A stretch of DNA of 64,000 nucleotides from an uncultured Bacillota bacterium (lineage in GTDB: Bacteria > Bacillota_I > Bacilli_A > RFN20 > CAG-288), in NCBI GenBank assembly GCA_949282275.1, contig CASDOO010000020.1, forward strand, positions 1 through 64,000, read 5' to 3'. Of the stretch, positions 41,845-52,800 are shown piece by piece. Under the pieces are notes generated by a model. It had not been told where the DNA came from, made no database searches, and saw only the letters and a list, made by a program, of their open reading frames with translations. Within the stretch, counting starts at the first letter, position 1; each line of letters starts with the position of its first letter. The position numbers and the translations under genes were made by a program.

Positions 41845-43836
41845 TTACTGCAGGTTGGCCTGGCGAATGGCGGCGCTTTCCTCTCTTAGGACGAGGAATT
41901 CCTCCTCGATGCGTCTTTCCTTCTGGGCCTTCCTTTCGGCTTTTCTGTCATAGGCCTGTTTTTCTTCAGGACTCATGGCGGCAAGGCGAGACTGGAGTTC
42001 TTCTTCCTTCAGGCGCTTCTGCTCTTCTTTCTTGGCCTGAGCCTCGGCCTTTCTCTTGGCGTTGGCTTCGGCCTTGATACGTCTGTCTTCCTCGAACTTC
42101 TTCAGTTCTTCCTCGAAGTCGAGTTTCTTCAGTTCGCCAGTCGGCTTTCCTTCCTGGACGAGCTTGTCGTATTTGGCGTTGTTCGTTTCGCAGCGCTTCT
42201 TGAGAAAGGCGATCTTTTCCTGATGGACGGCTTCCTCGGCCTCGGCCTGTTCCTGAAGCATGCGGGTTTCCGGCTCGATCCATTCGGCACCGTTCTTGAG
42301 GGCGACGGTCTTCTGGTCCTCAAGGATGACCTTCTTGTCGAGCAGGGAGAACTTCTCGACGTTCATGAAGAGGAACATGATGGCGATGATCAGATAGCAG
42401 ATGGATTCGCCGCCGAAGAAGAGGAAGGTGTTGGCAAGCTGCTGGTTGGCGACGCTGTTGACGATGGAAGGCATGGTGTTGACGAGGTTGATGATGGCAT
42501 TGGCAATACCGGGCATGGCGACCATGATGGAACCATAGACGGCCATCGTGAAGCCGTCGGTTCTCTTTCCGTAGAGGGCTTCCTGGTGTTCGAGGACATC
42601 GGAGAGAAGGGCCATGGAGATGTACATGGCAGGGACGGTGCCAAGGGCCTTGAGGCAGAAGCTGGCAATGGAGATGCCCCAGACAGCGGTTTCGTTGGCG
42701 CTGAAGGGGAGAACGAGGAAGCCAAGGCATCCCAGGACGAAGGCCATGATGCCACCGACCTTGATGCAATTGGCCTTTCCGAACTTGCGGGCGAGAGGCC
42801 AGATGACGAGCATGCCGAGCGCTGTCGGAATGGCACCGACCGTATTGATCGTGCCGGAGAGCTTCATGTCGCCGTTGGTGAAGGCTTGGGAGAACCAAGA
42901 GGCATCGTTGTTCTTGAGCATGCCACCGAGCTGGTAGAGGAAGTAGAAGACGATGATGAACCACCAGAACTTGTCCTGGACACAGATCTTGGCCTGGGCC
43001 TTCATCGGAATCTTCTTTTCCTGAAGGGCAGGGTTGTCGGGGTTGGCCATGCGAAGCTTGACCTTCTCTTCGGTGATTCTTTCGCGGGTAAAGAAGTATT
43101 CGACAAGGCAACCGATGACGAGGGCAACGATCATGATCACCATGATGATGACCCATTTGCCATTGGCAGCTTCTCTGGCGGCTTCGTCGGCAAGACTATT
43201 GTTCGGGCCGGTCGGAAGCAGACCGAGGGCGCTGACAAGGAAGGGGCCGATCATGCCGGCAATGCCGGAAGCGACAAGCTGGGCAGCATTGGAAGCCGTG
43301 GCGAGGAGCGAACGTTTCGAACTGTCTCTGGTGGAAAGGTTGACGAGGGCGGAATGGGAAGTGTAATAGAACGGATAGGCGAAGGCATAGTAGAGGTTAT
43401 AGCCGACGGCGATGAAGATGATCGTCAGCCAATTGGGGTTTTCCACCGTCGCGCCTTTCGGGAAGGGGACGAGGAAGAGAAGGAGAAGGGCGATGGCAAT
43501 AAGAGGCATGCCAACAAGAAGCAAAGGTCTTGCCTTGCCGGCAATGGAAGGCTTTCTTTCGATCAGCCTGCCGATGGAAAGGTTGCCGATGACGATGATG
43601 ATGGCCGAGATGATGGGAAGGAGGGTGGGGAAGAGATTCATCCATTGTCCAAGGCCAAGGACGCGGACCCAATACTGGGAAAGATAGGTGTTGACGATAC
43701 CGTTTGCCATTAAGGCTAAGGCGGGGCCGAGCAGATAGCCAAGGGCAGTCTCCGGGAACAGCTTGACATCCGCCGTCTTGATCTTGGTCGAGAGCAGCGG
43801 CGTTTCGAATAGGCTCTTCTTCTGAGTTTTTTCCAT
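41845..43836 (-). CDS. GPH-family sugar:cation symporter with long coiled-coil tail
   Basis: 663 residues. About twelve membrane helices fill residues 20-510; family features include YLLGPALALMANGIVNTYLSQYW, YAFAYPFYYTSHSALVNLSTRDSSKRS and VLEHQEALYGKRTDGFTMAVYGS, placing it with glycoside-pentoside-hexuronide transporters. The last 150 residues are a highly charged Lys/Glu/Ala-rich helix (KKLDFEEELKKFEEDRRIKA, KRKAEAQAKKEEQKRLKEEE), unusual for the family. The ATG at 43836 has AAAGGGA upstream; a longer frame to 43899 has none. A cre-like operator overlaps its promoter, so it is probably repressed by preferred sugars or by a LacI regulator. Confidence 0.85.
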   Translation of the reverse strand: MEKTQKKSLFETPLLSTKIKTADVKLFPETALGYLLGPALALMANGIVNTYLSQYWVRVLGLGQWMNLFPTLLPIISAIIIVIGNLSIGRLIERKPSIAGKARPLLLVGMPLIAIALLLLFLVPFPKGATVENPNWLTIIFIAVGYNLYYAFAYPFYYTSHSALVNLSTRDSSKRSLLATASNAAQLVASGIAGMIGPFLVSALGLLPTGPNNSLADEAAREAANGKWVIIMVIMIVALVIGCLVEYFFTRERITEEKVKLRMANPDNPALQEKKIPMKAQAKICVQDKFWWFIIVFYFLYQLGGMLKNNDASWFSQAFTNGDMKLSGTINTVGAIPTALGMLVIWPLARKFGKANCIKVGGIMAFVLGCLGFLVLPFSANETAVWGISIASFCLKALGTVPAMYISMALLSDVLEHQEALYGKRTDGFTMAVYGSIMVAMPGIANAIINLVNTMPSIVNSVANQQLANTFLFFGGESICYLIIAIMFLFMNVEKFSLLDKKVILEDQKTVALKNGAEWIEPETRMLQEQAEAEEAVHQEKIAFLKKRCETNNAKYDKLVQEGKPTGELKKLDFEEELKKFEEDRRIKAEANAKRKAEAQAKKEEQKRLKEEELQSRLAAMSPEEKQAYDRKAERKAQKERRIEEEFLVLREESAAIRQANLQ

Positions 43837-43916
43837 AGGGATTTCCCTTTCGAGTTCCTTTCTGCCGAAAAGGAAAGAACCCTTTCCGACGGACGGCATA
43901 CAAAACGTCGGAACTA

Positions 43917-43944
43917 ATTATAATAAGCGCTTACATCATTACAA
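43917..43944 (-). promoter_or_regulatory. Promoter with cre-like operator, GPH transporter
   Basis: On the minus strand TTGTAA (43944-43939), 16 bases, TATAAT (43922-43917). The spacer contains TGTAAGCGCTTA with the perfect palindrome TAAGCGCTTA (43924-43933), matching the CcpA/LacI-family site TGTAAGCGCTTACA. Confidence 0.8.
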
Positions 43945-44067
43945 TTGCAATAAATAATATCAAATATTGCAAAACATATCCTATTTATGGAACGATGCTA
44001 TTTTCCGCTCTCCTTTTGCCATGGCAAAGCCTTTCCTTCTCGTCATGGACAAGGTAAAATCCACCAT

Positions 44068-44772
44068 ATGAAAAACTATTCGAAGGAACAGGAAACCAGC
44101 TTCGCGATTGGTTTCTTCAGCGTTATCCAGCTTCTGGAAAGCCACCCCGAAAAGGTCGTTTCCGTCTATGTTGCCGAGGATAGCCTCGAAAGCGACGGCT
44201 ATCAAAAGATTCTTTCGCTTATTGACAAGAAAAAAATCATCATCTCTTCAAAAGCAATCGAAAGAATCAGCAAAAAAGAGAATGGCCATGTCATGGCGGA
44301 ATTCCGGAAATGGCACGAGAATCTCTCTCCTGATGCCGATCATCTTGTGATGGTCAATCCTATGGACAAGGGGAATCTTGGCAATGCGATGCGCTCCCTT
44401 CTGGCTTTCGGTTTTCATGATCTTGCCATCATCGAGCCCTGTGCCGACGACATGGACCCGAAGACGATCCGTGCCTCCATGGGCGCTATCTTTCATATCC
44501 GGGTCGAACGCTTTCCTTCCTTTGAGGCCTATCTTGCCAAGTATCCCCGGCCTTACTATCCCTTCGTTCTGCGGAATGCCAAGCCGATGAAGGCCGTTGT
44601 CTTCTCCTCGCCGCTTGCCTTGGTCTTCGGAAACGAGGCGACAGGACTTCCCGACGCCATCGGAAACGAGAACAACGTCTTCATCGAACAATCCGACGAA
44701 GTCGATTCCCTTAATCTCACGACATCCATCGCCATTGCCCTTTATCGTCTGAGAATGGACAGGGGATACTAG
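44068..44772 (+). CDS. SpoU/TrmH family RNA 2'-O-methyltransferase
   Basis: 234 residues. The three SPOUT motifs are present: motif 1 PMDKGNLGNAMRSLLAFG, motif 2 LALVFGNEATGLPD, motif 3 DSLNLTTSIAIALYRL, forming the knotted S-adenosylmethionine site. The N-terminal part (SKEQETSFAIGFFSVIQLLE) is a substrate-binding extension. It methylates a ribose in tRNA or rRNA; which one is unknown. The ATG at 44068 begins the conserved region; longer frames do not match. It converges with the SRAP gene, with the stop codons overlapping. Confidence 0.85.
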   Translation: MKNYSKEQETSFAIGFFSVIQLLESHPEKVVSVYVAEDSLESDGYQKILSLIDKKKIIISSKAIERISKKENGHVMAEFRKWHENLSPDADHLVMVNPMDKGNLGNAMRSLLAFGFHDLAIIEPCADDMDPKTIRASMGAIFHIRVERFPSFEAYLAKYPRPYYPFVLRNAKPMKAVVFSSPLALVFGNEATGLPDAIGNENNVFIEQSDEVDSLNLTTSIAIALYRLRMDRGY

Positions 44773-45311
44773 AAGAGAGTCATTTGGTCGCTTTCGCCGA
44801 CGACTTTCAGGCCTTTCGTCCGATAGGAGAGAAGATCTTCCTTCGTTGTCTTTCCTTCGAGATAGGAGCGGACATGGTCGCGTGGAAGTATAAGAGGCAT
44901 CCTTTTATGGTAGAAGGCGATTTCCTCTTCCGGTTTTGTCGTTATGATGGCAAATTCGCCATCCTTGTATAAGCCGGCAAGATAGAGAATGCCATCCGAG
45001 AAGAATTCCCTGTCGATGCCGTTTCCATCCGTTTCGAAGAACGAGGAACAGAAAAGGACGCACCGTCTTTCCTTGAAAGAGGCAAGAAAGAAATCCTTTT
45101 GGTCGATGGTCTCGATCCGGGCGTTGAGAACCCTTTTCTGGACGATGTCGAAACCAAAGGAGAGGGCTCGGATTCGATAATGTCCCTTTTCCAGAATCAA
45201 GGCCGGTGCGATGCTTCCTTCCGTGATTTCTTCCTGGAAGTCCTTGTGAAAGCCGGGGATGGAATCGAACTTGTTGAGGCTGTCCTTGTCAATGCGATAC
45301 CGTCTGCACAT
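44769..45311 (-). CDS. SRAP domain protein (YedK/HMCES family)
   Basis: 180 residues, shorter than typical (about 220). Catalytic Cys2 follows the initiator Met (MCRRYRI). NARIETI, RRCVLFCSSFFETD and the histidine in AFYHKRMPLIL correspond to the DNA-binding and crosslink-handling residues of the family. SRAP proteins attach covalently to abasic sites in single-stranded DNA. The gene follows the HAD gene with an 18-base gap and ends on the stop of the SpoU gene. Confidence 0.8.
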   Translation of the reverse strand: MCRRYRIDKDSLNKFDSIPGFHKDFQEEITEGSIAPALILEKGHYRIRALSFGFDIVQKRVLNARIETIDQKDFFLASFKERRCVLFCSSFFETDGNGIDREFFSDGILYLAGLYKDGEFAIITTKPEEEIAFYHKRMPLILPRDHVRSYLEGKTTKEDLLSYRTKGLKVVGESDQMTLF

Positions 45312-45329
45312 GTTTTGCCGCTCTTTCTT

Positions 45330-45980
45330 TCATAGCAGGCAATGGATGCATGCCTTGAGTTCATCGATCGTGGAGACGACGTTTCCGGGATTGGCTTCCT
45401 CAAGTTTCCATCGATAGGCCACATCATGCGAATAGCCGGCGGAAAGAAGGTCGACACCGGCCTTTTTCATCGAATCAACATCGGCAAGGGTATCGCCGAT
45501 ATAGAGGACCTTTTCCTTGTCGAGGGAATGCTCCTTGAGAAGCGTCGACATGTTTTCCGTCTTGTTGACGCCGTCAAGGCTTCCTGTATAGTAGGATTGG
45601 AAAAAGTCACGAAGACCCATTCTGTCAAGTGACATGTCAAGGGTTCTACGACTGCGCCCAGTGAGAAGGAAGAGGGATTTTCCATGCTTCTTGATGTCCT
45701 CAAGAAGCGGAATGATGCCATCGAATGGGACGAGAAGATCGTCCTGTCTTTGGCGATAGTAGTCGAAGAAGAAGGAAAGGCCTTCCTCGATTTTGTCTTG
45801 TGGCAGGATCTTCCTCAAAATTCCATCCTCCGTGGGACCGTAGTAGGAAAAGATTCTTTCGGACGGAAAGTCCTTGTCAAAATAGCGCCGGACGGTTTCG
45901 ACCATGGTTGTTTGCTCCAATAAGTCGGAATCGGCAAGCGTTCCATCGAAATCAAAGACAAAACACTCTTTCTTTTTCAT
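45330..45980 (-). CDS. HAD family hydrolase
   Basis: 216 residues. Motif I FVFDFDGTLADSD has nucleophile and acid Asp; motif II LLTGRSRRTL, and motif III LYIGDTLADVDSMKKAG completes the site. The small helical cap (from LEQTTMVETVRRYF) is of the phosphoglycolate-phosphatase class. The ATG at 45980 starts immediately before the hydrophobic first strand; the frame extended to 46079 would run through the divergent promoter region. First gene of an operon with the SRAP gene. Confidence 0.8.
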   Translation of the reverse strand: MKKKECFVFDFDGTLADSDLLEQTTMVETVRRYFDKDFPSERIFSYYGPTEDGILRKILPQDKIEEGLSFFFDYYRQRQDDLLVPFDGIIPLLEDIKKHGKSLFLLTGRSRRTLDMSLDRMGLRDFFQSYYTGSLDGVNKTENMSTLLKEHSLDKEKVLYIGDTLADVDSMKKAGVDLLSAGYSHDVAYRWKLEEANPGNVVSTIDELKACIHCLL

Positions 45981-46136
45981 TTGCTTTGATTTTAAATGCA
46001 GAAAGAAAAGAAAGGAAGGGGACGGACGATTCTTGTCGAAGGGAAGTTTTCGGTTTGTCGTGTCCGCCATTTTCCGCATTCAGTGGGAATGTTCGCCTCA
46101 AGGAACTATAATGTTTTGGAAAAAGGGGGATGTCCC

Positions 46137-47396
46137 ATGGAAAGAGAATTCGACTGGATCCAGGACGAGGAGGTCTTTTCTGCCATCGATGCCGAAAGAA
46201 GGCGGCAGGAGGATTCCACGGAGCTTATCGCCAGCGAGAATTACGTATCGCTTGCCGTCCTCAAGGCCCAAGGCAGCATTCTGACGAACAAGTATGCGGA
46301 AGGCTATCCCGGGAAGCGATACTATGGCGGATGCGGGAATGTCGACACGGTCGAGGACATCGCCCGGGAACGGGCAAAGGCGCTTTTCCATTGCCGATTC
46401 GCAAATGTCCAGCCCTATTCGGGATCGACGGCGAACATGGCTGCCATCCGTTCCCTCCTTAATCCCGGGGACAGGATCATGGGCATGAGCGTCAATGGTG
46501 GGGGCCATCTGACCCACGGCTATTCCCTTTCCTTTTCGGGCAGGGACTATGAGTCTCAGTCCTATGACGTCGATAGGGAGACCTTCCTCTTGGACTATGA
46601 CGCTATCCTAGAACAGGCACGCCAATTCCGTCCGAAGCTGATTGTCTGTGGCGCAAGCGCCTATTCCAGATTCATCGACTTCAAGGCCTTCCGGAGAATC
46701 GCGGATGAGGTCGGCGCCTATCTTATGGCAGACATCGCCCATATTGCCGGCCTTGTCGCGACAGGGGAGCATGAATCGCCAATCGGACTTGCCGACATCG
46801 TCACGTCCACGACCCACAAGACGCTTCGCGGACCGAGGGGCGGACTGATCCTGACGAACGACGAAGAGCTTGCCAAGAAAATCGACAAGAACGTCTTCCC
46901 GGGAATCCAGGGCGGGCCTTTGGAACATGTCGTTGCCGCCAAGGCAGTTGTCTTCAAGGAAGACTTGACGTCGGAATACCAGAACTATATTCGCAATGTC
47001 GTCAAGAACGCCAGGAGGATGGCCAAGGAATTCGTCGACATGGGCTACAAGGTCCTTACTGGCGGAACGGACAATCACCTCTTCCTCATCGACGTCCTCT
47101 CCTCGAGGAACATCACGGGCATGGCTTGCCAAAAGCTTTTGGAATCGGTGAACATCACGGCCAACAGGAATTCCATCCCCTTCGACACCCAAAAGCCTTA
47201 TATCTCTTCCGGAATCCGCATCGGGACCCCTGCCATGACGACAAGGGGATTCGGCGAGGAGGAATTCGTCGCCATTGCCCACTATATCGACGAGGCTATC
47301 GAAAACAGGGACGATCTCAGGAAACTGGACGAAATCAAGGAAAAGGTGACTGCTCTCAACAGAAGCTTCCCTCTTCCCTATGAGGTTCGCCGATGA
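46137..47396 (+). CDS. glyA: Serine hydroxymethyltransferase
   Basis: 419 residues, the standard length. STTHKTLRGPRGG carries the pyridoxal phosphate lysine (K228); NKYAEGYPGKRYYGGC, MADIAHIAGL and SGIRIGTPAMTTRG are family signatures. It makes glycine and methylene-tetrahydrofolate from serine. AAGGGGG precedes the ATG, and a TATAAT lies at 46107-46112. It is coupled to the addB-like gene by an ATGA overlap, an unusual linkage of one-carbon metabolism with recombination. The frame reaching back to 45996 overlaps the divergent gene and is not used. Confidence 0.97.
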   Translation: MEREFDWIQDEEVFSAIDAERRRQEDSTELIASENYVSLAVLKAQGSILTNKYAEGYPGKRYYGGCGNVDTVEDIARERAKALFHCRFANVQPYSGSTANMAAIRSLLNPGDRIMGMSVNGGGHLTHGYSLSFSGRDYESQSYDVDRETFLLDYDAILEQARQFRPKLIVCGASAYSRFIDFKAFRRIADEVGAYLMADIAHIAGLVATGEHESPIGLADIVTSTTHKTLRGPRGGLILTNDEELAKKIDKNVFPGIQGGPLEHVVAAKAVVFKEDLTSEYQNYIRNVVKNARRMAKEFVDMGYKVLTGGTDNHLFLIDVLSSRNITGMACQKLLESVNITANRNSIPFDTQKPYISSGIRIGTPAMTTRGFGEEEFVAIAHYIDEAIENRDDLRKLDEIKEKVTALNRSFPLPYEVRR

Positions 47397-49807
47397 CTCT
47401 TTCCCATAACACGTCCTATCTTTTCATAGCCGATTCGTGCTATCGGAACATCCTTCTCGATCTCAAGACGATGGACCCTGAGCTGGACATCAAAATCGTC
47501 AACAGGCAAGAGGCCATTGGCATGTTGTCTTTTTCCTATGCCAAGGACCCGATACCATATCTTCTTCGAAAGAGGAAATATAACTACACGAATCTTAAGC
47601 AACTTTCCTCTCTCCTTTGCTTTGCCGATTTTCCTGATGAAAGCGAATTTGCTCTCATTCGTCAGGAATTGGCAAGGAAAGGCTATCTTGTCAAGGATCC
47701 TATCGGACGATATCAGCTCCATGAGAAGAACATCGTTCTCTTCGAGGATGACGAGGACAGGGAACTACAGTGTCTTTTGGAGAAAGAGGGTCTTTCCTTT
47801 GCCAAACTCCATTTCGAAGATATTGGCTATCGGAAAAGATATGACGACCATCCCGCCATCTATCTGTTCCCCGACAAGATCCATCAGTTCGCTTCCGTCT
47901 TTGCTTCCATGCGCAAAAGAGTACTCCGGGGCGGAAAGGACATCGAATCCTTCGCCATCATCGTCCACGACGACAAGGATCGATATTTCGTCGATCTGTT
48001 CTCGGATCTGTTTGGCGTCCCAAGCCGCTTCGACTATCGCTATCCGCTTCTTTCCGATGGATCCGTCAAGAAGGCGATGGATGCCTTCAGCCGGGAAAGG
48101 GAGATTGTCTTTCAAAAGACACTTGATGAAAGCACGAAGAGACTGAAGGAGCTTGTCGACTATTATGGACTTGCCGAACTCTCGCATGATGATTTTGACT
48201 ATGCTTTTTCCAACTTGATGGAAATCGTCAAAAGCGAAAGCATCTTGGAGAATTTAGAGGAGGGTGTATTGGCATCGACCCGAATTACGTTCGACAATAG
48301 AAAGACCTATTTCGTGACGAATTTCCAACACGGGGATTTCTATGGTGTCGCAAGCGACAGGGGAATCTTCTCCGATGAGGAACTCTGTGCCATCAAAGCC
48401 AATCCCAGCTATGTCAAGACCAAGCTTGACAAGAGGAAGAAGGAAAACTTCTTCAAATACATGGATGTCGTCTTTTTCTCGCGGGTCGAACTGCATCTTT
48501 CCGACAAGATCTTCCCGTCCCAGCTTCTCGAGGAGGTTCCTTCTGAGGACGGAAAGAAGGCCTTTAAGGAGGAAAAGAAAACCCTTCTGGAGAACGGACT
48601 CTATACCCAAAGGGCACGAAACGTCGTCCTGTCCCTGCTCAAGGACAAGTATTTCCTTCCACCAGACAAGACGTACCGCTGTTACGACAATTCCTATTCG
48701 ATAGTCAAGTCCCTGAACCTCAAGACGACCTATAGCATCACAGGCTTCTCGAAATACTACGACTGTCCCTTCCAATATTACCTGGACAAGGTCCTTGCCG
48801 TGGATAGCCAAGACCCCGAACAGGATTATTTCCAGAGGAAATTTGGCGAATTCGTCCATGTCATCTTCGAGAATATCTATGCCGACGATTATGATTTCGA
48901 GGAAGCCTTCGAAAGGGCCCGTCTTTTTTTCGAGAAGGAAAGCCAGGAAAACCCCGAGAAGGCAACGAATGCCCGGGAACGTGCTCTTCTTCTAGCCAGC
49001 AAGGAATACATCCGTCGCTTCGTCGACAATGTCCGGACACAGAAGACGATCATTCCCTTTGTCAAAGAAGAACATGAAAAAAGCATTTCCTTTGGTCTCC
49101 ATTCCGAAAACAGCGGAAGGGACTATACGCTCAAAGGCAGGATCGACAAGCTTCTTTACACGAAATGGAACGACAATGTCTTCTACTCGATTATCGACTA
49201 CAAGACGGGAAGCGAATCCTTCGACTACAGCACCGTCTTCCTTGGAAACTCCCTTCAGTTGCCACTCTATTGCCTTGGCATGGCGGAAGAGGAGAGCAAT
49301 GCCCGATTCGCCCTTTTCGGTATCGAGAAGATCTTCAAGAAGGGACCTTTGCGCAACGACAAGACCAACAGCTACGACAAGGATGCCGTTTCCAAGTACA
49401 TGAAGATAAATGGCATCGCCATGGAAAGCGCGGACTTTTTCCACTCCATCGACGACGAAAAAGCGTTCAAGGGAAGGGGCGAACTTACCGCCCGCGGCGG
49501 AACCTATGTCAACAAGAGCCTGTCCTTCTCCGATGAGTCCGAAAAAGGACTCAAGAAGGGAATCGCCTATTCCTTTAAGGATCTTCTCGAGGATGCCAAG
49601 AAGGCTGCCATAGAGACGATGGACCGGACGCAGGAAAAGATCTTCCCGATTGCACCGACGATTGCCAAGGACAGCGAGGAGCCAAGCTGCAAGTTCTGCT
49701 CCTATCGCGATATCTGCTTCCGCAAGGTTTCCGATATTCGCGATGTCCAAGGCGAGATAAAGGAACATCTTGGCTCCTATACTGGGAAAGGGGACGAGGA
49801 GGAATAG
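47393..49807 (+). CDS. AddB-like nuclease subunit with iron-sulfur cluster
   Basis: 804 residues. The C-terminal part is a RecB-type PD-(D/E)XK nuclease: GRIDKLLY (about 582-589), YSIIDYKTGSESFDY (about 599-613). Four cysteines (Cys458 in YYDCPFQYYL; Cys766, Cys769 and Cys775 in SCKFCSYRDIC) are placed as in AddB, where they hold a 4Fe-4S cluster that pins the domain. The N-terminal half is helicase-like but without an intact Walker A (it begins with SYLFIADSCYRN), so it is shorter than B. subtilis AddB and probably a degenerate helicase. It precedes the AddA gene by one base and forms a two-subunit double-strand-break repair enzyme. Confidence 0.85.
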   Translation: MTLSHNTSYLFIADSCYRNILLDLKTMDPELDIKIVNRQEAIGMLSFSYAKDPIPYLLRKRKYNYTNLKQLSSLLCFADFPDESEFALIRQELARKGYLVKDPIGRYQLHEKNIVLFEDDEDRELQCLLEKEGLSFAKLHFEDIGYRKRYDDHPAIYLFPDKIHQFASVFASMRKRVLRGGKDIESFAIIVHDDKDRYFVDLFSDLFGVPSRFDYRYPLLSDGSVKKAMDAFSREREIVFQKTLDESTKRLKELVDYYGLAELSHDDFDYAFSNLMEIVKSESILENLEEGVLASTRITFDNRKTYFVTNFQHGDFYGVASDRGIFSDEELCAIKANPSYVKTKLDKRKKENFFKYMDVVFFSRVELHLSDKIFPSQLLEEVPSEDGKKAFKEEKKTLLENGLYTQRARNVVLSLLKDKYFLPPDKTYRCYDNSYSIVKSLNLKTTYSITGFSKYYDCPFQYYLDKVLAVDSQDPEQDYFQRKFGEFVHVIFENIYADDYDFEEAFERARLFFEKESQENPEKATNARERALLLASKEYIRRFVDNVRTQKTIIPFVKEEHEKSISFGLHSENSGRDYTLKGRIDKLLYTKWNDNVFYSIIDYKTGSESFDYSTVFLGNSLQLPLYCLGMAEEESNARFALFGIEKIFKKGPLRNDKTNSYDKDAVSKYMKINGIAMESADFFHSIDDEKAFKGRGELTARGGTYVNKSLSFSDESEKGLKKGIAYSFKDLLEDAKKAAIETMDRTQEKIFPIAPTIAKDSEEPSCKFCSYRDICFRKVSDIRDVQGEIKEHLGSYTGKGDEEE

Positions 49808-49808
49808 C

Positions 49809-52800
49809 ATGTCATTCAACAAGGAACAGCAGCAGGCTATCGACAGCCGCGTAGACGAGAATGTCCTCATTTCCGCCGGAGCCGGAAGCGGAAAGACGAA
49901 GACCCTTTCCAGCAAGGTCTATAAGGTCTGTGCCAAGGATGGCATCAAGCCCAGTCAGCTTTTGGTTCTGACCTTCACCAACAAGGCGGCCTTCGAGATG
50001 AAGGAAAGGATCATCGCCCAGTTCCGGGATGCGGGGGATGAGAATTCGATGACGGACGAGATTCTCTCCAGCCATATCCAGACCTTCGATTCCTTCTCCC
50101 TCTATCTTGTCCAGCAGTACAGCAAGATACTCAATGTCCCTTCGACGATATCCATCATGGACGACAATATCCTTACTGCGAAGGCAAACGAATATCTGGA
50201 TGAAATATTCAATGAATACTATGAAAGGCAGGACAGCCGATTTCTTTCGATGATTGCGAAGTTCAACATGGCAAACGATGCCTCGACGAAACGTGTCGTC
50301 CTGGATCTGGAGAAAAAACTGAAGAATCTCCTGCCGAGCGAAAAAGAGGAATTTGTCACCGATTATGACCGGAAATTCCTTGACTGGGGATTTCTTGCAA
50401 AAAAGAAGGATGCGTTCCTTTCCGGCTTGAAGAGGAAACTTCTTGTCGGACTGAAGAAGGCTGTCCTTCTCTTTGAGCTCGACGATCCGGAGATGGACGT
50501 CCTTGCCGTGCTTGAGAACCTCAGGCATGTCGACTATTCCTGTCCAGAACTGAAGAGCTTTTCCTTTGGCGAGGAGAAGCTTGACGAAATGCTCCGACTC
50601 GCCCTTTTCTGCCTTGATGCCGACGAGGACGCCTTGATGGAAATGGTCCGTGGCTATACGACCGAGGATGCCAACAAGTCATTCTGGAATGCCAAGGGTT
50701 ATCCTGACGATGTCGATGATGAGGTGGTGAAAGAGCGCCTCAAGGCCTGTTTCTATCAGGTCCGTGCCGCTTTCCGCGACGATTTCCTCATGGTATTGAA
50801 GAAGCTTGGTCCTTTCGATAGGCAGTTTGAGAGCATCCTTTCCTTTAGGGAGGATATTCACCTTCTTTTCGATATCGTCAAGGAGCTCGACGACCGACTT
50901 GAGCGATACAAGTTCCTTTCCAATGCCTATTCCTTCCAGGACATATCCAATATGGCCCTTGCCCTCCTTGTCGATTCCAAGTACAAGGAAGCCGGCGATA
51001 GCATCAAGAATCGCTTCCGCTATGTCCTCGTCGATGAATACCAGGACACGAACGACTTCCAGGAAGCCTTCCTCAACGCCATTTCCGAGAAGGCGACCCT
51101 CTTTACCGTCGGCGATGCCAAGCAGGCCATCTATGGCTTCCGCAATTCCAATTGCCAGCTCTTCCTGGACAGGAAGGCACGTTACGAAAGGGAAGGGGAT
51201 GGAAAGCATACCGTCATCGACATGAACAAGAACTATCGTTCGGTCGAGAAGATCCTTTCCGATGTCAATGCCATCTTCGTCAACTACATGTCCAAGGAAC
51301 ATGGCGGAATCCTCTATACCGACATGGAGATGCTCGACTATGACAAAGGGGCAGATGTTTACGGATTGGCAAGGACGAACGACAGGGGCGAATATGGAAT
51401 CCATATCCTGGACTATAAGGATGCCGATGCAAACTGCGGAAAGGTCGAGGCCGAGTGCCTTACCATTATCCGGGACATCCAGGAGAAGATCGAGACGGGC
51501 TATCCTGTCCTGGACTTCGTAAACGGAGAGCTTACTCTTAGGCCTTGCCGGTACAAGGACTTTGCCGTCCTCATCCGCAAAAGGAGCCATTTTGACGTCT
51601 ATCAAAAGCTCTTCCTGGACAATGCCGTTCCTCTCAACAACGAAATCGAGACCGGATTCCACGACATCGATGCCATCCTGACCATCCAATCCCTCATTCG
51701 CCTTATCTCCTGGCGCATGGGAGAGACCAAGGAAAACTTCCGACACCTCTATCTCTCCATCGCCCGCAGCTATCTTTTCGGAAAGAAGGAAGGCTATGAC
51801 GACGAGCAGATTTACGGGACCTTGAACGATCCCGGATGCTGGAAGACGGACAGGATCCTTTTGATGGTTGACGCCTTCATCGAGCAAGAGAAGGACAAGC
51901 CCTTTTCGCGCATCTTCCTGGACATGCTTGCAACCTTCTGCGTCGTGGAGAAGCTTCCCTACCTTGGCGATGTCAGCAACAACGTCTCGAAGATCGAGTC
52001 CTACTATCAGCTTCTTGTCGGACAGGAGAACATCGGGGAAGGCCTTAAGGACTTCGTCGCTCTCTTCAAGAGCATCGACAAGTACGATATTTCCGTTTCG
52101 GCTTCCTCGGTCACGTCGCTCGAGGATGCCGTCAGTCTCATGACCATCCACCAGTCCAAGGGCCTTGAGTTCAAGATCGTCTACATGCCTCTTTGCGACA
52201 ATGCCATGGCCGGCGGAAACAACATGACAAAGCCCGACTATCTTTTTACGAGGAACTATGGTCTTCTTCTTCCCGACTATGGCTATGGAAAACCAGTCGA
52301 CACCTTCCTCAAGAAAGTCTATCTCGAGACGGAGGGGAGCCAGAGCGGCGAAATCAGCGAGCACGTCCGCCTCTTCTATGTTGCCTTGACTCGTCCCAAG
52401 GAGACGCTCTACCTTGTCGGAAGGAAGACGGATGTCTCAAGCCGCGGCAAGGAAAACCTGATGGACATGCTCGACTATACCTTCCACTACGACGGCCTTG
52501 CCACGCAGCTCTACGCGCATTTTCAGTCCTTCTTCGATATTGGCACGAAAGGCGAGTATCAACGGCTGATCCAAAGAAGCAAAATCCAGGCGAAGGAAAG
52601 GCAGATTTTCCTCAATGTCTTTACCGACGAAGAGAAAAGGGAGATTGCGACTTTCATTTTCGACAAACTCATTACGGAAAGGACAAGAAAGAAGATATCC
52701 GATTGCATCGATGAATTTTCGATTGCCATCTATGATGCCCTTGTCGAGGACGTTTCCATGGATGAGGACAAGGCGATAAGGCTTCTCGTCCATTATTATT

